Source: JAJXXT01 sp963764465
GTDB lineage: Bacteria > Pseudomonadota > Alphaproteobacteria > Acetobacterales > Acetobacteraceae
Assembly (NCBI GenBank): GCA_963764465.1
Contig: CAVXSO010000006.1
Coordinates: 682,001 to 746,000 of the forward strand
Direction of reading: 5' to 3'
DNA length: 64,000 bases
Shown piece after piece: positions 56,493 through 64,000 of this stretch. The number at the start of each line of letters is the position of its first letter. The stretch's first letter is position 1. Position numbers and translations under genes: made by a program. Below the pieces are notes generated by a model. That model saw only the letters and a list, made by a program, of their open reading frames with translations, ran no database searches and was not told the origin of the DNA.

Positions 56493-57430
56493 TAGCGGAT
56501 CCTCGGATCAAAGACGGTGTAGAGCAGATCGACCACCAGGTTCACCAGCACGTAGACGAAGCTGAACACCAGCACCACGCCCTGGATCACCGGATAATCC
56601 CGTTGCAGAATCGCATCGACCGTGAGCCGGCCGATACCCGGCAGCGCGAACACGCTCTCGGTCACCACCGCGCCGCCGATCAGCGCGGCAAAGCCGATGC
56701 CGATGATGGTCACGATCGGCACGGCGGCGTTCTTGAGCGCGTGGACATAGAGAACGTCGCGCCGTCCCACCCCCTTCGCGCGCGCCGTGCGGACATAGTC
56801 CTGGCTCAGCACCTCGAGCATGGTGGCGCGCGTTATTCGGGCGATCAGCGCGATGTAGATGCTGCCGAGCGAGATCGAGGGCAGCAGCAGGCTGTGCAGC
56901 CACGGCCAGAACCCGCGCGACAGCGGCTCGTAGCCCTGCACCGGGAACCAGGGCAGCTTCAGCGCGAAGACGTAGGCCAGCACGTAGCCGATCACGAACA
57001 CCGGCACCGAGAAGCCCAGCACCGCCAGCACCATCACCAGGCGGTCGATCCAGGTTCCCGCCTTCCACGCCGCCAGCACTCCCATCGGCACCGCGATCGC
57101 GATCGACATCACCAGCGTGATCGTCATCAGCGACAGCGTCGTCGGCGTGCGCTGCTCGATCATCGTCAGCACCGGCAGGTTGGTGAAGATCGAGGTGCCG
57201 AGGTCGCCGTGCAGCACATGCCACAGCCAGTCGCCGAACCGCACCACGAACGGCCGGTCGAGCCCCAGCGACTCACGGATATGCGCGATCTGCTGCTCCG
57301 TCGCCTGATCCCCGGCAATGATCGCCGCCGGGTCGCCAGGTGCTATGTAGAGCAGGCTGAACACGAACAGCGCCACGATCGCCATCACCGGGATGGTCGC
57401 CGTGACGCGGCGCGCGACGTAGGTCAGCAT
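56489..57430 (-). CDS. Dipeptide/oligopeptide ABC importer permease, DppB type
   Basis: A 313-residue permease with about six helices. YVARRVTATIPVMAIVALFVFSLLYIAPGDPAAIIAGD is the DppB-type N-terminus, and LSQDYVRTARAKGVGRRDVLYVHALKNAAVPIVTIIG is the coupling loop. ALPGIGRLTVDAILQRDYPVIQGVVLVFSFVYVLVNLVVDLLYTVFDPRIRY matches the family C-terminus almost residue by residue. ATG at 57430, 37 bp after the binding-protein gene. Confidence 0.94.
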   Translation of the reverse strand: MLTYVARRVTATIPVMAIVALFVFSLLYIAPGDPAAIIAGDQATEQQIAHIRESLGLDRPFVVRFGDWLWHVLHGDLGTSIFTNLPVLTMIEQRTPTTLSLMTITLVMSIAIAVPMGVLAAWKAGTWIDRLVMVLAVLGFSVPVFVIGYVLAYVFALKLPWFPVQGYEPLSRGFWPWLHSLLLPSISLGSIYIALIARITRATMLEVLSQDYVRTARAKGVGRRDVLYVHALKNAAVPIVTIIGIGFAALIGGAVVTESVFALPGIGRLTVDAILQRDYPVIQGVVLVFSFVYVLVNLVVDLLYTVFDPRIRY

Positions 57431-57467
57431 CCCCCCAGCCCCCGCGCGCGAACCATGGCGGGCCCGC

Positions 57468-59054
57468 TCATGCCGGCCGCACGTTCCAGAACGTCGGGAT
57501 CCCGTCCAGCACCCCGGTGATCGTGTCCTTGTAGCTGGTGTTCTGGAAGAACTGCCCGAGCGGAATATACGGCACGTCGACGAACGCCTGCTCCTGCAGC
57601 TTCACGGCAAGTTCCTTCTGCGACTTCATGTCCGGTGCCGCGAGCCACTCGTCGCGCAGCTTCTCGATCGCGGGCGAACTCGGCCAGCCCGGCTGCCCGC
57701 CCGGCTTGCCCTGCCCGCGCAGGAACACATGCCCCGCGGGGTTGAGCTGGTCGAGCCCGGTCCAGAACGTGTTGAACACGCTCCAGCCGCCGTCCGCGAC
57801 CGGCTTCATGCTCGCCCGCCGCTGCACCACCGTGCCCCAGTCGGAGGCCTGCGCATCGACGTTGAGCCCGATCTTGCGGAACAGGTCGGCGCACACCTCC
57901 GCCTCCGCCTTCAGCTCCGCGAGGTCGGTCGGCATCAGCACCACCACCTTCTCGCCCTTGTAGCCCGCCTTCTCCAGCTCGGCCTTCAGCTTCGCGTAGT
58001 CCTTCTTCGCCGTGAACCGCCCCAGCCCGACATCGGAGGCATAGGGCGTGCCGGGCGTGAAGATCCCGGTCGGCACGTGGTGCAGCTTCGGGTTGTCGCC
58101 CGCCACCGCGATCATGAAGTCCGCCTGCGTCACCGCGTCCAGCACCACGCGGCGCACCGCCGGGTTGTCGAAAGGTGCCACCAGGTGATTGAGCCGCATG
58201 CACCCCATCAGCCCGGTGGGGTCGAGCACGCGCGTCACCAGCTTCTTGTCCAGCGCCAGCACCTGCGCGTTGTCCGCGGGCGGGTTCTCCCACCAGTCCA
58301 TCTCGCCCGACTGCATCGCCGCCGTCTTGGTCGCGGCATCGGGGATGATGTGCCACTCCACCCGGTCGAAGTGCACGATCTTCGGCCCCGCGGTGCCGGA
58401 TGGCGTGCCATCCTTGCGCGGCACATAGGCCGTGTTCTTCTCATAGACCGCGATCGAGCCGACCACGCGCTCCTTCGCGTTCCAGCGGAACGGTCCGCTG
58501 CCCACCATCTCCGTCACCTGCTTGAACGGGTCGGTCATCGCGAGCCGCTCGGGCATCATCGGGCACATGTTGGAGCCCGCCTTGCCCAGCGCCGCGGGCA
58601 GCAGCGGGAACGGCTGCTTGAGGCGGAAGTGGATGGTGTTGTCGTCCACCGCCGCGATCTCGTCCGCGAAGGCGAGCACCGTGCCGCCGAACGCGTCGCG
58701 CGCGCCCCAGCGCTTGATCGAGGCAACGCAATCCTTCGCCAGCACCTTCTCCCCGTCGTGCCACTTGAGCCCATCGCGCAGCTTCATCGTCCACTGCCTG
58801 CCGCCGTTCTCGACGACGTGGCCCTCCACCATCTGCGGCGAGGCCTCGAATTTCGCGTCGGTGCCGTAGAGCGTGTCGAAGACCATGAACCCGTGGTTGC
58901 GCGTGACGTAGGCCGTGGTCCAGATCGGGTCGAGGATGGTGATGTCGGCCTGGGGAACGAATTTCAACACGCTCGTCCCCGCCGCGCGCCCGATACCAGG
59001 TGCCGCCAGCGAAGCCGCCGCTGCCCCAAGGAACGTCCTGCGCCTGATGCCCAT
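57468..59054 (-). CDS. Family 5 peptide/nickel-type binding protein with a Tat signal
   Basis: A 528-residue periplasmic binding protein. The N-terminus MGIRRRTFLGAAAASLAAPGIGRA is a twin-arginine signal (RRTFLG), unusual but known for this family in alphaproteobacteria; the exported form would be folded before transport. KLRDGLKWHDGEKVLAKDCVASIKRW and PYIPLGQFFQNTSYKDTITG are family 5 landmarks. A G-rich ribosome site precedes the ATG at 59054, and the longer open frame upstream is antisense-like. First gene of the complete importer operon. The ligand is unknown; relatives take up peptides, nickel chelates, opines and oligosaccharides. Confidence 0.92.
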   Translation of the reverse strand: MGIRRRTFLGAAAASLAAPGIGRAAGTSVLKFVPQADITILDPIWTTAYVTRNHGFMVFDTLYGTDAKFEASPQMVEGHVVENGGRQWTMKLRDGLKWHDGEKVLAKDCVASIKRWGARDAFGGTVLAFADEIAAVDDNTIHFRLKQPFPLLPAALGKAGSNMCPMMPERLAMTDPFKQVTEMVGSGPFRWNAKERVVGSIAVYEKNTAYVPRKDGTPSGTAGPKIVHFDRVEWHIIPDAATKTAAMQSGEMDWWENPPADNAQVLALDKKLVTRVLDPTGLMGCMRLNHLVAPFDNPAVRRVVLDAVTQADFMIAVAGDNPKLHHVPTGIFTPGTPYASDVGLGRFTAKKDYAKLKAELEKAGYKGEKVVVLMPTDLAELKAEAEVCADLFRKIGLNVDAQASDWGTVVQRRASMKPVADGGWSVFNTFWTGLDQLNPAGHVFLRGQGKPGGQPGWPSSPAIEKLRDEWLAAPDMKSQKELAVKLQEQAFVDVPYIPLGQFFQNTSYKDTITGVLDGIPTFWNVRPA

Positions 59055-59318
59055 CGAAGCCCCCTCGCTTGTTATCCGCGACCATAGCCGAAGCCGGGCG
59101 CGGCTCCCATCCCCATGCAGGAACCTTGCCGCGGCCCGGCCGCCGCTTTCGCGCCAACCCTTCGGGACCGCAAGCCCTCCCCGTCCCGCGCGCATGCTGC
59201 GGTGCCGCGCGTCCGCTGGCAACATTCCATCTCGCGCCCGTGCCGAACCCGCGCGCAAACCCCGCGTCCCGCCGGGCCCCATCTCGACACCGCCCCTGCC
59301 CCCCGCTATCGCCGCCTG

Positions 59319-59738
59319 ATGTCGGCCACCCCATCCTCACCCGCGCCGGCCGGCCGCCCGATTCTCGCGCAGTTCCTGCGCTTCGGCGTCGTCGGCACGT
59401 TCGGCTTCCTGGTCGACACCGCGACGGTCTACGGCCTGCGCGCCGCCCTCGGCCTCTATGGCGCCGGCGCCTGCGCCTACCTCACCGCCGCTTCCGCCAA
59501 CTGGCTGCTCAACCGGGTCTGGACCTTCCGCGGCCAGGGCACGCTTCCCGCCCACCACCAATGGGCCCGCTTCCTCGCCGTCAACCTCGTCGGCTTCGCG
59601 GTCAACCGTGGTACCTATTTCGCCCTCGTCACCTGGTCGGCGCTCTGCGCGCGCGAGCCCGTCTTCGCCGTTGCCGCCGGCGGCATCGCCGGGCTCGGGT
59701 TCAACTTCCACTTTTCCCGCACCGTTGCCTTCAAGTGA
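59319..59738 (+). CDS. GtrA family membrane protein
   Basis: A 139-residue membrane protein with about four helices. FLRFGVVGTFGFLVDTATVYGLR is the GtrA signature, followed by AYLTAASANWLLNRVWTFRG, ARFLAVNLVGFAVNRGTYFALV and AGGIAGLGFNFHFSRTVAFK, where NF(x)FSRxxAF is the conserved end. GtrA-type proteins are thought to flip lipid-linked sugars or to assist glycosylation of surface polymers. ATG at 59319; upstream codons are open but look like shadow. Confidence 0.9.
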   Translation: MSATPSSPAPAGRPILAQFLRFGVVGTFGFLVDTATVYGLRAALGLYGAGACAYLTAASANWLLNRVWTFRGQGTLPAHHQWARFLAVNLVGFAVNRGTYFALVTWSALCAREPVFAVAAGGIAGLGFNFHFSRTVAFK

Positions 59739-59980
59739 GGTGACGCGGTGGAATACGCCCCGCGCCATGCCCCGCCCCGCGCCCCGCGCCCGATGACCCC
59801 GCGCCACCCCACGCCAACCCGCGCCGGCGCGCGCCACACCCCGCCGCGCCACACCGCCCCGCCCCACGCGGCACGCGGCGTGCGTTGCCATACCAAAACA
59901 AAACCCCGGGCCCGCGCGCACCGCGCCGCGCGCACCGCCAGGCACCGCGCGGCCCGCCCCCTCGCCGGACCGCCCGTGCG

Positions 59981-61273
59981 GTGACCGAGTCCAACCTCGC
60001 CCGTCACCGCGCCGTCGCCGTCGCCATCGCCGGGGTCGCCGCCTTCATCAACCTCTACGCGCCGCAGGCAATCCTGCCGTCGCTCGCCAGCACGTTCCAC
60101 GTGCCCCTGCTGCGCACCGGCCTCACCGTCACCGCGCCCCTGCTCGCCGTCGCGGCCCTCGCCCCCTTCGTCGGCGCCATCTCCGACCGGCTCGGCCGCA
60201 AGCGCCTCATCGCCGGCGCCATCCTGTTCATGCTGCTGCCCACGTTCGGCATCGCCGCGGCCCCCAGCTTCGGCGTGCTGCTCGCGCTGCGCTTCGCCCA
60301 GGGCCTCGCGGTGCCGTTCATCATCACCGTCACCGTCGCCTATATCGGCGACGAATGCCCGGGCCCGGAGGCCATCCGCGCCGCCGGCAGCTACGCCATC
60401 GGCTCCATCCTCGGCGGCTTCTCCGGCCGCTTCGTCGCCGGCATCGCGGCGGATCTCGGCGGCTGGCGCATGGCCTTCGTCGCCATCGGCGTGCTCACCG
60501 CACTCGCCTGGCTCTGGATCGCGGCGCGCCTGCCCGCCGAGCAGCGCTTCGTGCCCACCGCCGGCGGCCCGCGCGCCACCTTCACCGCCTATGCCGAGCA
60601 CCTGCGCAATCCACGCCTGCTCGCCACCTGCGGCATCGGCTTCGGCATGCTGTTCACCAACGTCGCCGTCTTCACCTTCGTCAATTTCTACCTCGCCGCC
60701 CCGCCGCTCAACCTCTCGCCCGCGGCACTGGCCTTCGTCTTCGTCACCTACCTCGTGGGCGCGGTCACCACCTCGCTCTTCGCCCGCCTCGCCGTGCGCA
60801 TCGGCCGCCGCCCGACCCTGCTCCTGGTCCTCGCCGTCGCCGCCACCGGCCTGGCCATCACCCTCGCCCCCGGTCTCGAGGCCGCCATCGCCGGCCTCGC
60901 CGTCTTCGTCGCCGGCATCATGGCGGTGCAGGCGCTGTCCATGGGCTTCATCGGCGTCGTCGTGCCCCGTGCCCGCTCCAGCGCCGTCGGGCTCTACGTC
61001 ACGCTGTTCTATATCGGCGGCAGCCTCGGCGGCATCGCCCCCGCGTGGGCCTGGCACCAGGCGCACTGGCCCGGCGTGGTCCTGCTGCTGCTCGCCCTCA
61101 TCGCCGTGATGATGGCGCTCGGCGCCGTGTTCTGGCGCGACCCAACCCCACACAACCCACCCCAGCAATACGGGCCATCCCAGTCATACGGGCCATCCCA
61201 GCAAGACCGGCCATCCCAGCAAGACCGGCCATCCCAGCAAGGCCGGCCCGCCGCCACCACCCGCACCCCCTAG
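59981..61273 (+). CDS. MFS transporter (Bcr/CflA/YnfM-like)
   Basis: A 430-residue major facilitator with about 12 helices. FINLYAPQAILPSLASTF at the N-terminus and SDRLGRKRLIAGAILFML (motif A, DRxGRK) identify the drug-proton antiporter group. PGPEAIRAAGSYAIGSILGGFSGRFVAG is the central loop. The start is GTG at 59981; an upstream ATG at 59885 would add an Arg/Pro-rich segment. The last ~35 residues are an 18-bp-repeat-encoded polar tail (QYGPSQ/QDRPSQ). Substrate unknown. Confidence 0.88.
   Translation: MTESNLARHRAVAVAIAGVAAFINLYAPQAILPSLASTFHVPLLRTGLTVTAPLLAVAALAPFVGAISDRLGRKRLIAGAILFMLLPTFGIAAAPSFGVLLALRFAQGLAVPFIITVTVAYIGDECPGPEAIRAAGSYAIGSILGGFSGRFVAGIAADLGGWRMAFVAIGVLTALAWLWIAARLPAEQRFVPTAGGPRATFTAYAEHLRNPRLLATCGIGFGMLFTNVAVFTFVNFYLAAPPLNLSPAALAFVFVTYLVGAVTTSLFARLAVRIGRRPTLLLVLAVAATGLAITLAPGLEAAIAGLAVFVAGIMAVQALSMGFIGVVVPRARSSAVGLYVTLFYIGGSLGGIAPAWAWHQAHWPGVVLLLLALIAVMMALGAVFWRDPTPHNPPQQYGPSQSYGPSQQDRPSQQDRPSQQGRPAATTRTP
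61166..61255. repeat. Tandem repeat, five 18-bp units inside the MFS gene
   Basis: Units starting at 61166, 61184, 61202, 61220 and 61238 share the core ggccatcccag. Period 18 keeps the frame and encodes QYGPSQ, SYGPSQ, QDRPSQ, QDRPSQ and a degenerate QGRPAA. The array ends just before the MFS stop and would extend or shorten the cytoplasmic tail in six-residue steps. Confidence 0.92.
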
Positions 61274-61574
61274 CGCCACGCCCCGAGGCGACCGATGGGG
61301 CTCCCGATGGCGTTTCCCGTGGCGCGGGGGCTTCATCCATTCCTAACCCTTCGCGCGCCACACTGGACGCGTCCCACCTCCAGCGACGCGAGCCCGGCAC
61401 GTGTACCCCTCCCGCGACGACCTCCCCCTCCTCGACCATTTCGGCGACCTCCTCGTCATCGCCGCCTGGCTCGCCGTCCCCCTCTTCGCCCTCCTCGCCG
61501 AAGGCGCGCTCGCCCCGCCGCTGCGGGCAGCCGGCATCGCCACCCTGGTCACCCTGCTGCTGCGCGCCCGGCGC

Positions 61575-62348
61575 TCAACGCGGCGCGGGCAGGCCCTGGA
61601 CGAGATCCAGCAGCGGCTGGCTGCTTACCTGCACCAGCCCGCGCTCCGGCCGGTCGAGGTCCATGATCAGCACGATCACGCACGCCACCATCACCGCCAT
61701 CGCCAGATTCGCGAGGCCCAGGCGCGAACCTTCCCTGCCCTCGATGTAGCCGGTATAGCCGAGAACCGCGCCGGTCACCCCGATCAGCAGCCACATCACC
61801 GCGTCCGGCACATGCGTGCGCAGCGTCGAAAGCCGGCGTTCATGGTCATCGATCATGTCGTTCAGGGCCGGGATATAGAGCCGTACCCCGGTACCTGAGG
61901 GATCGGCCCGCGCCGCCCCCTCCGCCAGCGCCCAAAGCTGGTCCTGCAGCGCCACCGACCGCGCGATATCCGCGGCACTCTCGCCCTCCGCCGCGACCCG
62001 CGGCGAGTGCAGCGCCAGCCGCAGCCGCGCATACTCCTCGAGCAGCTTGCGCGATTGCGCCCCCTGCGGCGCCGGCAACAGCCCCGCGCGCAGCCACGCC
62101 GTGCCGATCGCGTCCGCCTCTTCCAGCACCGCCGTCCGCCGGGCCTCGTAGCGCGACAGCGCCATCGAGAACGTAAAGCCCAGCATCAGCGCCAGCAGCC
62201 CCAGCCCGGCGCCGGCCAGCGTGGTGTCGAGGCTGCTGGCCGCGCCCCTCGGCCCCCGCCGCCCGATCACGTTGCCCAGCACCATCGCGCCGGCCAGGGC
62301 CAGCACGATCCCGGGCAGCACCGCCGTCAGCGGCAGGTCGTACAGCAT
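61575..62348 (-). CDS. DUF4239-like membrane protein
   Basis: A 257-residue membrane protein with two N-terminal helices (AVLPGIVLALAGAMVLGNVIG and TLAGAGLGLLALMLGFTFSMAL), a charged SRYEARRTAVLEEADAIGTAWLRAGLL segment, a long cytoplasmic or periplasmic stretch, and two C-terminal helices (AVMWLLIGVTGAVLGYTGYI and GLANLAMAVMVACVIVLIMDL). This two-plus-two layout with RR-AVLEEADAIGTAxLR is characteristic of DUF4239/bestrophin-like proteins. Function unknown. ATG at 62348. The ~300-base gap 61274-61574 contains only a weak GTG-initiated open frame that I did not annotate. Confidence 0.82.
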   Translation of the reverse strand: MLYDLPLTAVLPGIVLALAGAMVLGNVIGRRGPRGAASSLDTTLAGAGLGLLALMLGFTFSMALSRYEARRTAVLEEADAIGTAWLRAGLLPAPQGAQSRKLLEEYARLRLALHSPRVAAEGESAADIARSVALQDQLWALAEGAARADPSGTGVRLYIPALNDMIDDHERRLSTLRTHVPDAVMWLLIGVTGAVLGYTGYIEGREGSRLGLANLAMAVMVACVIVLIMDLDRPERGLVQVSSQPLLDLVQGLPAPR

Positions 62349-62512
62349 GTCGTTCCGCGAAACGTTGTACTCAATCCTGCCAATCCCGCCCGCGTCTGCC
62401 AAGCGCCCAGGGCCGGTCGCCTCCCGCCCATGCACGTGCGACACTTGCGATAACGCCCTTCGCGGCTCACCTTTACGCCGCACCGCAACAGCAGGCAGTG
62501 AGCCCCGACATT

Positions 62513-64000
62513 ATGAACGACATTTCCGCCGCCTCTTCGCTCGTCCCGGACCTCGCCCCCGGCCGTTTCGCCGTCGGCCAGCCCGTCAGCCGCAAGGAAG
62601 ACCCCATCCTGCTGCGCGGCGAGGGCCGTTATTCGGACGACCTCAACCTCCCCGGCCAGCTGCACGGCGTCGTCGTCCGCTCCCGCATCGCCCACGGCAT
62701 CCTGAAGTCGGTCGACATCGAAGCCGCGCGGACCATGCCAGGCGTGAAGGCCGTCCTCCTCGCCGCGGATTTCCAGAAGCTCGGCTTCAAGCCGATGCCC
62801 ACCAACGTCACCGGCCAGAATTTCGACAGCCGCCCGATCCCCAAGCCCGTGCAGTGGCCGCTCGCCACCGGCAAGGTCCGCTATGTCGGCGAGCCCATCG
62901 CCTTCGTCGTCGCCGAGACCCGCCAGCAGGCCAAGGACGCCGCGGAAGCGATCTTCGCCGATATCGACCCGCTTCCCGCCGTCACCGAACCGTCGCAGGC
63001 CGTCGGCGCCACGCCCCTCTACGACGAGGCGCCAGACAACGTCGTGCTGGACTGGAAATTCGGCAACGAGGCCGCGGTGGACGAGGCCTTCGCCCGCGCC
63101 GCGCACATCACCACGTTACGTCCCCGCAACAGCCGCATCGTCGTCTCCGCCATGGAGCCGCGCTCCGCCATCGCGGAGATGGAGGGCGACCGCACCATCC
63201 TGCGCCTCGGCAGCCAGGGCGTGTTCGGCCTGCGCGGCCTGCTGCGCGGCACGCTCGACTGCCCGGTGGACAAGATCCGCGTGCTCACCGGCAATGTCGG
63301 CGGCTCCTTCGGCATGAAGGCGAGCGCCTACCCGGAATATTTCTGCGCCATCGCCGCCGCCCGCATCACCGGCAAGCCCGTCAAGTGGACGGACGACCGC
63401 AGCGACAGCTTCCTCTCGGACTCCGCCGGCCGCGACCACGACCATACGGCCCAGCTCGCGCTCGACAAGGACGGGCATTTCCTCGCCCTGCGCGTGCGCG
63501 GCTGGGGCAATGTCGGCGCCGTGCTCTCCAACTCCACCACGCTGCCGCCGACGATGAACATCGTGAAGAACATCATCGGCGTCTATCGCACGCCGCTGAT
63601 CGACGCCGCGGTTAAATGCGTCTTCACCAATACCACGCCCGTCGGCGCCTATCGCGGCGCCGGCCGCCCCGAGGGCAACTACTACATGGAGCGCCTGGTC
63701 GACACCGCCGCCCGCGAAATGGGCATCGACCGCGTGGAACTGCGCCGGCGCAACCACATCCGCGCCGACATGATCCCCTACAAGGCGCCCTCCACCATGG
63801 AGTATGACAGCGGCGACTTCCCCGCGATCCTCGAGGAAGCGCTCGCCACCGCCGACTACGACGGCTTCGCCAGGCGCCGCGCCGAAAGCCGCGCGAACGG
63901 CAGGCTGCGCGGCATCGGCATCGGCCACTACCTGGAAGTCACGGCGCCGGCCAACAACGAGATGGGCGGCATTCGTTTCGAGGCCGACGGCTCCGTCACC
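62513..64000 (+). CDS. Second molybdenum hydroxylase large subunit, cut by the window end
   Basis: The first 496 codons of a CoxL-like molybdopterin subunit; the rest is outside. GQPVSRKEDPILLRGEGRYSDDLNLPGQLHGVVVRS, GGSFGMKASAYPEY, and AYRGAGRPEG (about residues 378-387) place it in the form II group with the other large subunit here, of which it is only a distant paralog. No small or FAD subunit precedes it in the window, so either they follow downstream or the subunit works with the coxS/coxM-type proteins at 49.5-53.3 kb. ATG at 62513 has only a weak ribosome site. Confidence 0.92.
   Translation, partial: MNDISAASSLVPDLAPGRFAVGQPVSRKEDPILLRGEGRYSDDLNLPGQLHGVVVRSRIAHGILKSVDIEAARTMPGVKAVLLAADFQKLGFKPMPTNVTGQNFDSRPIPKPVQWPLATGKVRYVGEPIAFVVAETRQQAKDAAEAIFADIDPLPAVTEPSQAVGATPLYDEAPDNVVLDWKFGNEAAVDEAFARAAHITTLRPRNSRIVVSAMEPRSAIAEMEGDRTILRLGSQGVFGLRGLLRGTLDCPVDKIRVLTGNVGGSFGMKASAYPEYFCAIAAARITGKPVKWTDDRSDSFLSDSAGRDHDHTAQLALDKDGHFLALRVRGWGNVGAVLSNSTTLPPTMNIVKNIIGVYRTPLIDAAVKCVFTNTTPVGAYRGAGRPEGNYYMERLVDTAAREMGIDRVELRRRNHIRADMIPYKAPSTMEYDSGDFPAILEEALATADYDGFARRRAESRANGRLRGIGIGHYLEVTAPANNEMGGIRFEADGSVT

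Noticed and set aside
61401..61898. Possible small GTG-initiated membrane protein next to the DUF4239-like gene
   Set aside because: Only about 60 residues precede the overlap with the DUF4239-like gene and look protein-like; the rest is shadow. No ribosome site.

Overview
The window is GC-rich (roughly 70% by eye) and densely coded, with little spacing between genes and many ATGA, GTGA and TTGA stop-start overlaps. Gene content points to an alphaproteobacterium, most likely of the Acetobacteraceae/Rhodospirillales type: yajC beside a DUF815 ATPase, DUF2161 beside an M81 peptidase, form II coxSLM, an Fe-type superoxide dismutase and a very large number of ABC importers. That placement is inference from gene content only. 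No rRNA, tRNA, CRISPR array, insertion sequence or integrase was found.

Layout. 1-6.5 kb: a vapBC toxin-antitoxin pair cut by the window edge, uvrA, an exported metallo-beta-lactamase-fold hydrolase, a small heat-shock protein, a squalene/phytoene-synthase-like protein and sodB. 6.5-11.4 kb: a complete branched-chain amino acid type importer (SBP-LivG-LivF-LivH-LivM). 11.4-16 kb, minus strand: a nitrate/sulfonate/taurine-type importer with two permeases and a trailing alpha/beta hydrolase. 16.2-18.7 kb: a 15/16-bp minisatellite, yajC, a DUF815 ATPase, a secreted protein of unknown function and a probable protease-like gene remnant. 18.9-23.4 kb: a complete carbohydrate (Ugp/Mal-type) importer. 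23.5-27.3 kb: BtpA/SgcQ, a PfkB kinase and a family 5 solute-binding protein in one operon. 27.4-34 kb: DUF2161 nuclease-like protein, M81 metallopeptidase, a ClpP-like protease, a short alkylsulfatase-like protein, a ThDP enzyme, a lone Lrp/AsnC ligand-binding domain and a small monooxygenase. 34.3-37.2 kb: two oligopeptide-type ATPases (one frameshifted) behind a class II aldolase, with no permeases. 37.8-39.4 kb: a low-GC island with two unfamiliar genes. 39.5-47.6 kb: YqhA, amidohydrolase, MATE pump, RraA-like, Asp/Glu racemase-like, D-amino-acid dehydrogenase-like, NIPSNAP, quinone-reductase-like and one unknown protein. 47.7-53.3 kb: OsmC, a PEP-CTERM surface protein and coxSLM. 53.6-59.1 kb: a complete dipeptide/oligopeptide importer. 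59.3-64 kb: GtrA, an MFS transporter, a DUF4239-like membrane protein and the start of a second molybdenum hydroxylase large subunit.

How it fits together. About half of the window is nutrient import: four complete ABC systems, one orphan binding protein and one orphan ATPase pair. These are mixed with catabolic enzymes for amino acids, hydroxy/keto acids, sulfate esters and molybdenum hydroxylase substrates. This is the profile of an aerobic heterotroph taking in many dilute organic compounds. The true substrates of the importers cannot be read from sequence alone.

The most unusual signals are the following. (1) A low-GC two-gene island at 37.9-39.3 kb, whose second gene carries two apparently compensating single-base frameshifts. 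(2) Single-base indels in short homopolymers that break dppD-like and protease-like genes elsewhere, which could be real decay or assembly error. (3) A perfect 15-bp inverted repeat ending on the start codon of the MATE gene. (4) Two near-identical C/G-rich hairpins at the 3' ends of osmC and coxM. (5) Several short tandem-repeat arrays, two of them inside reading frames.
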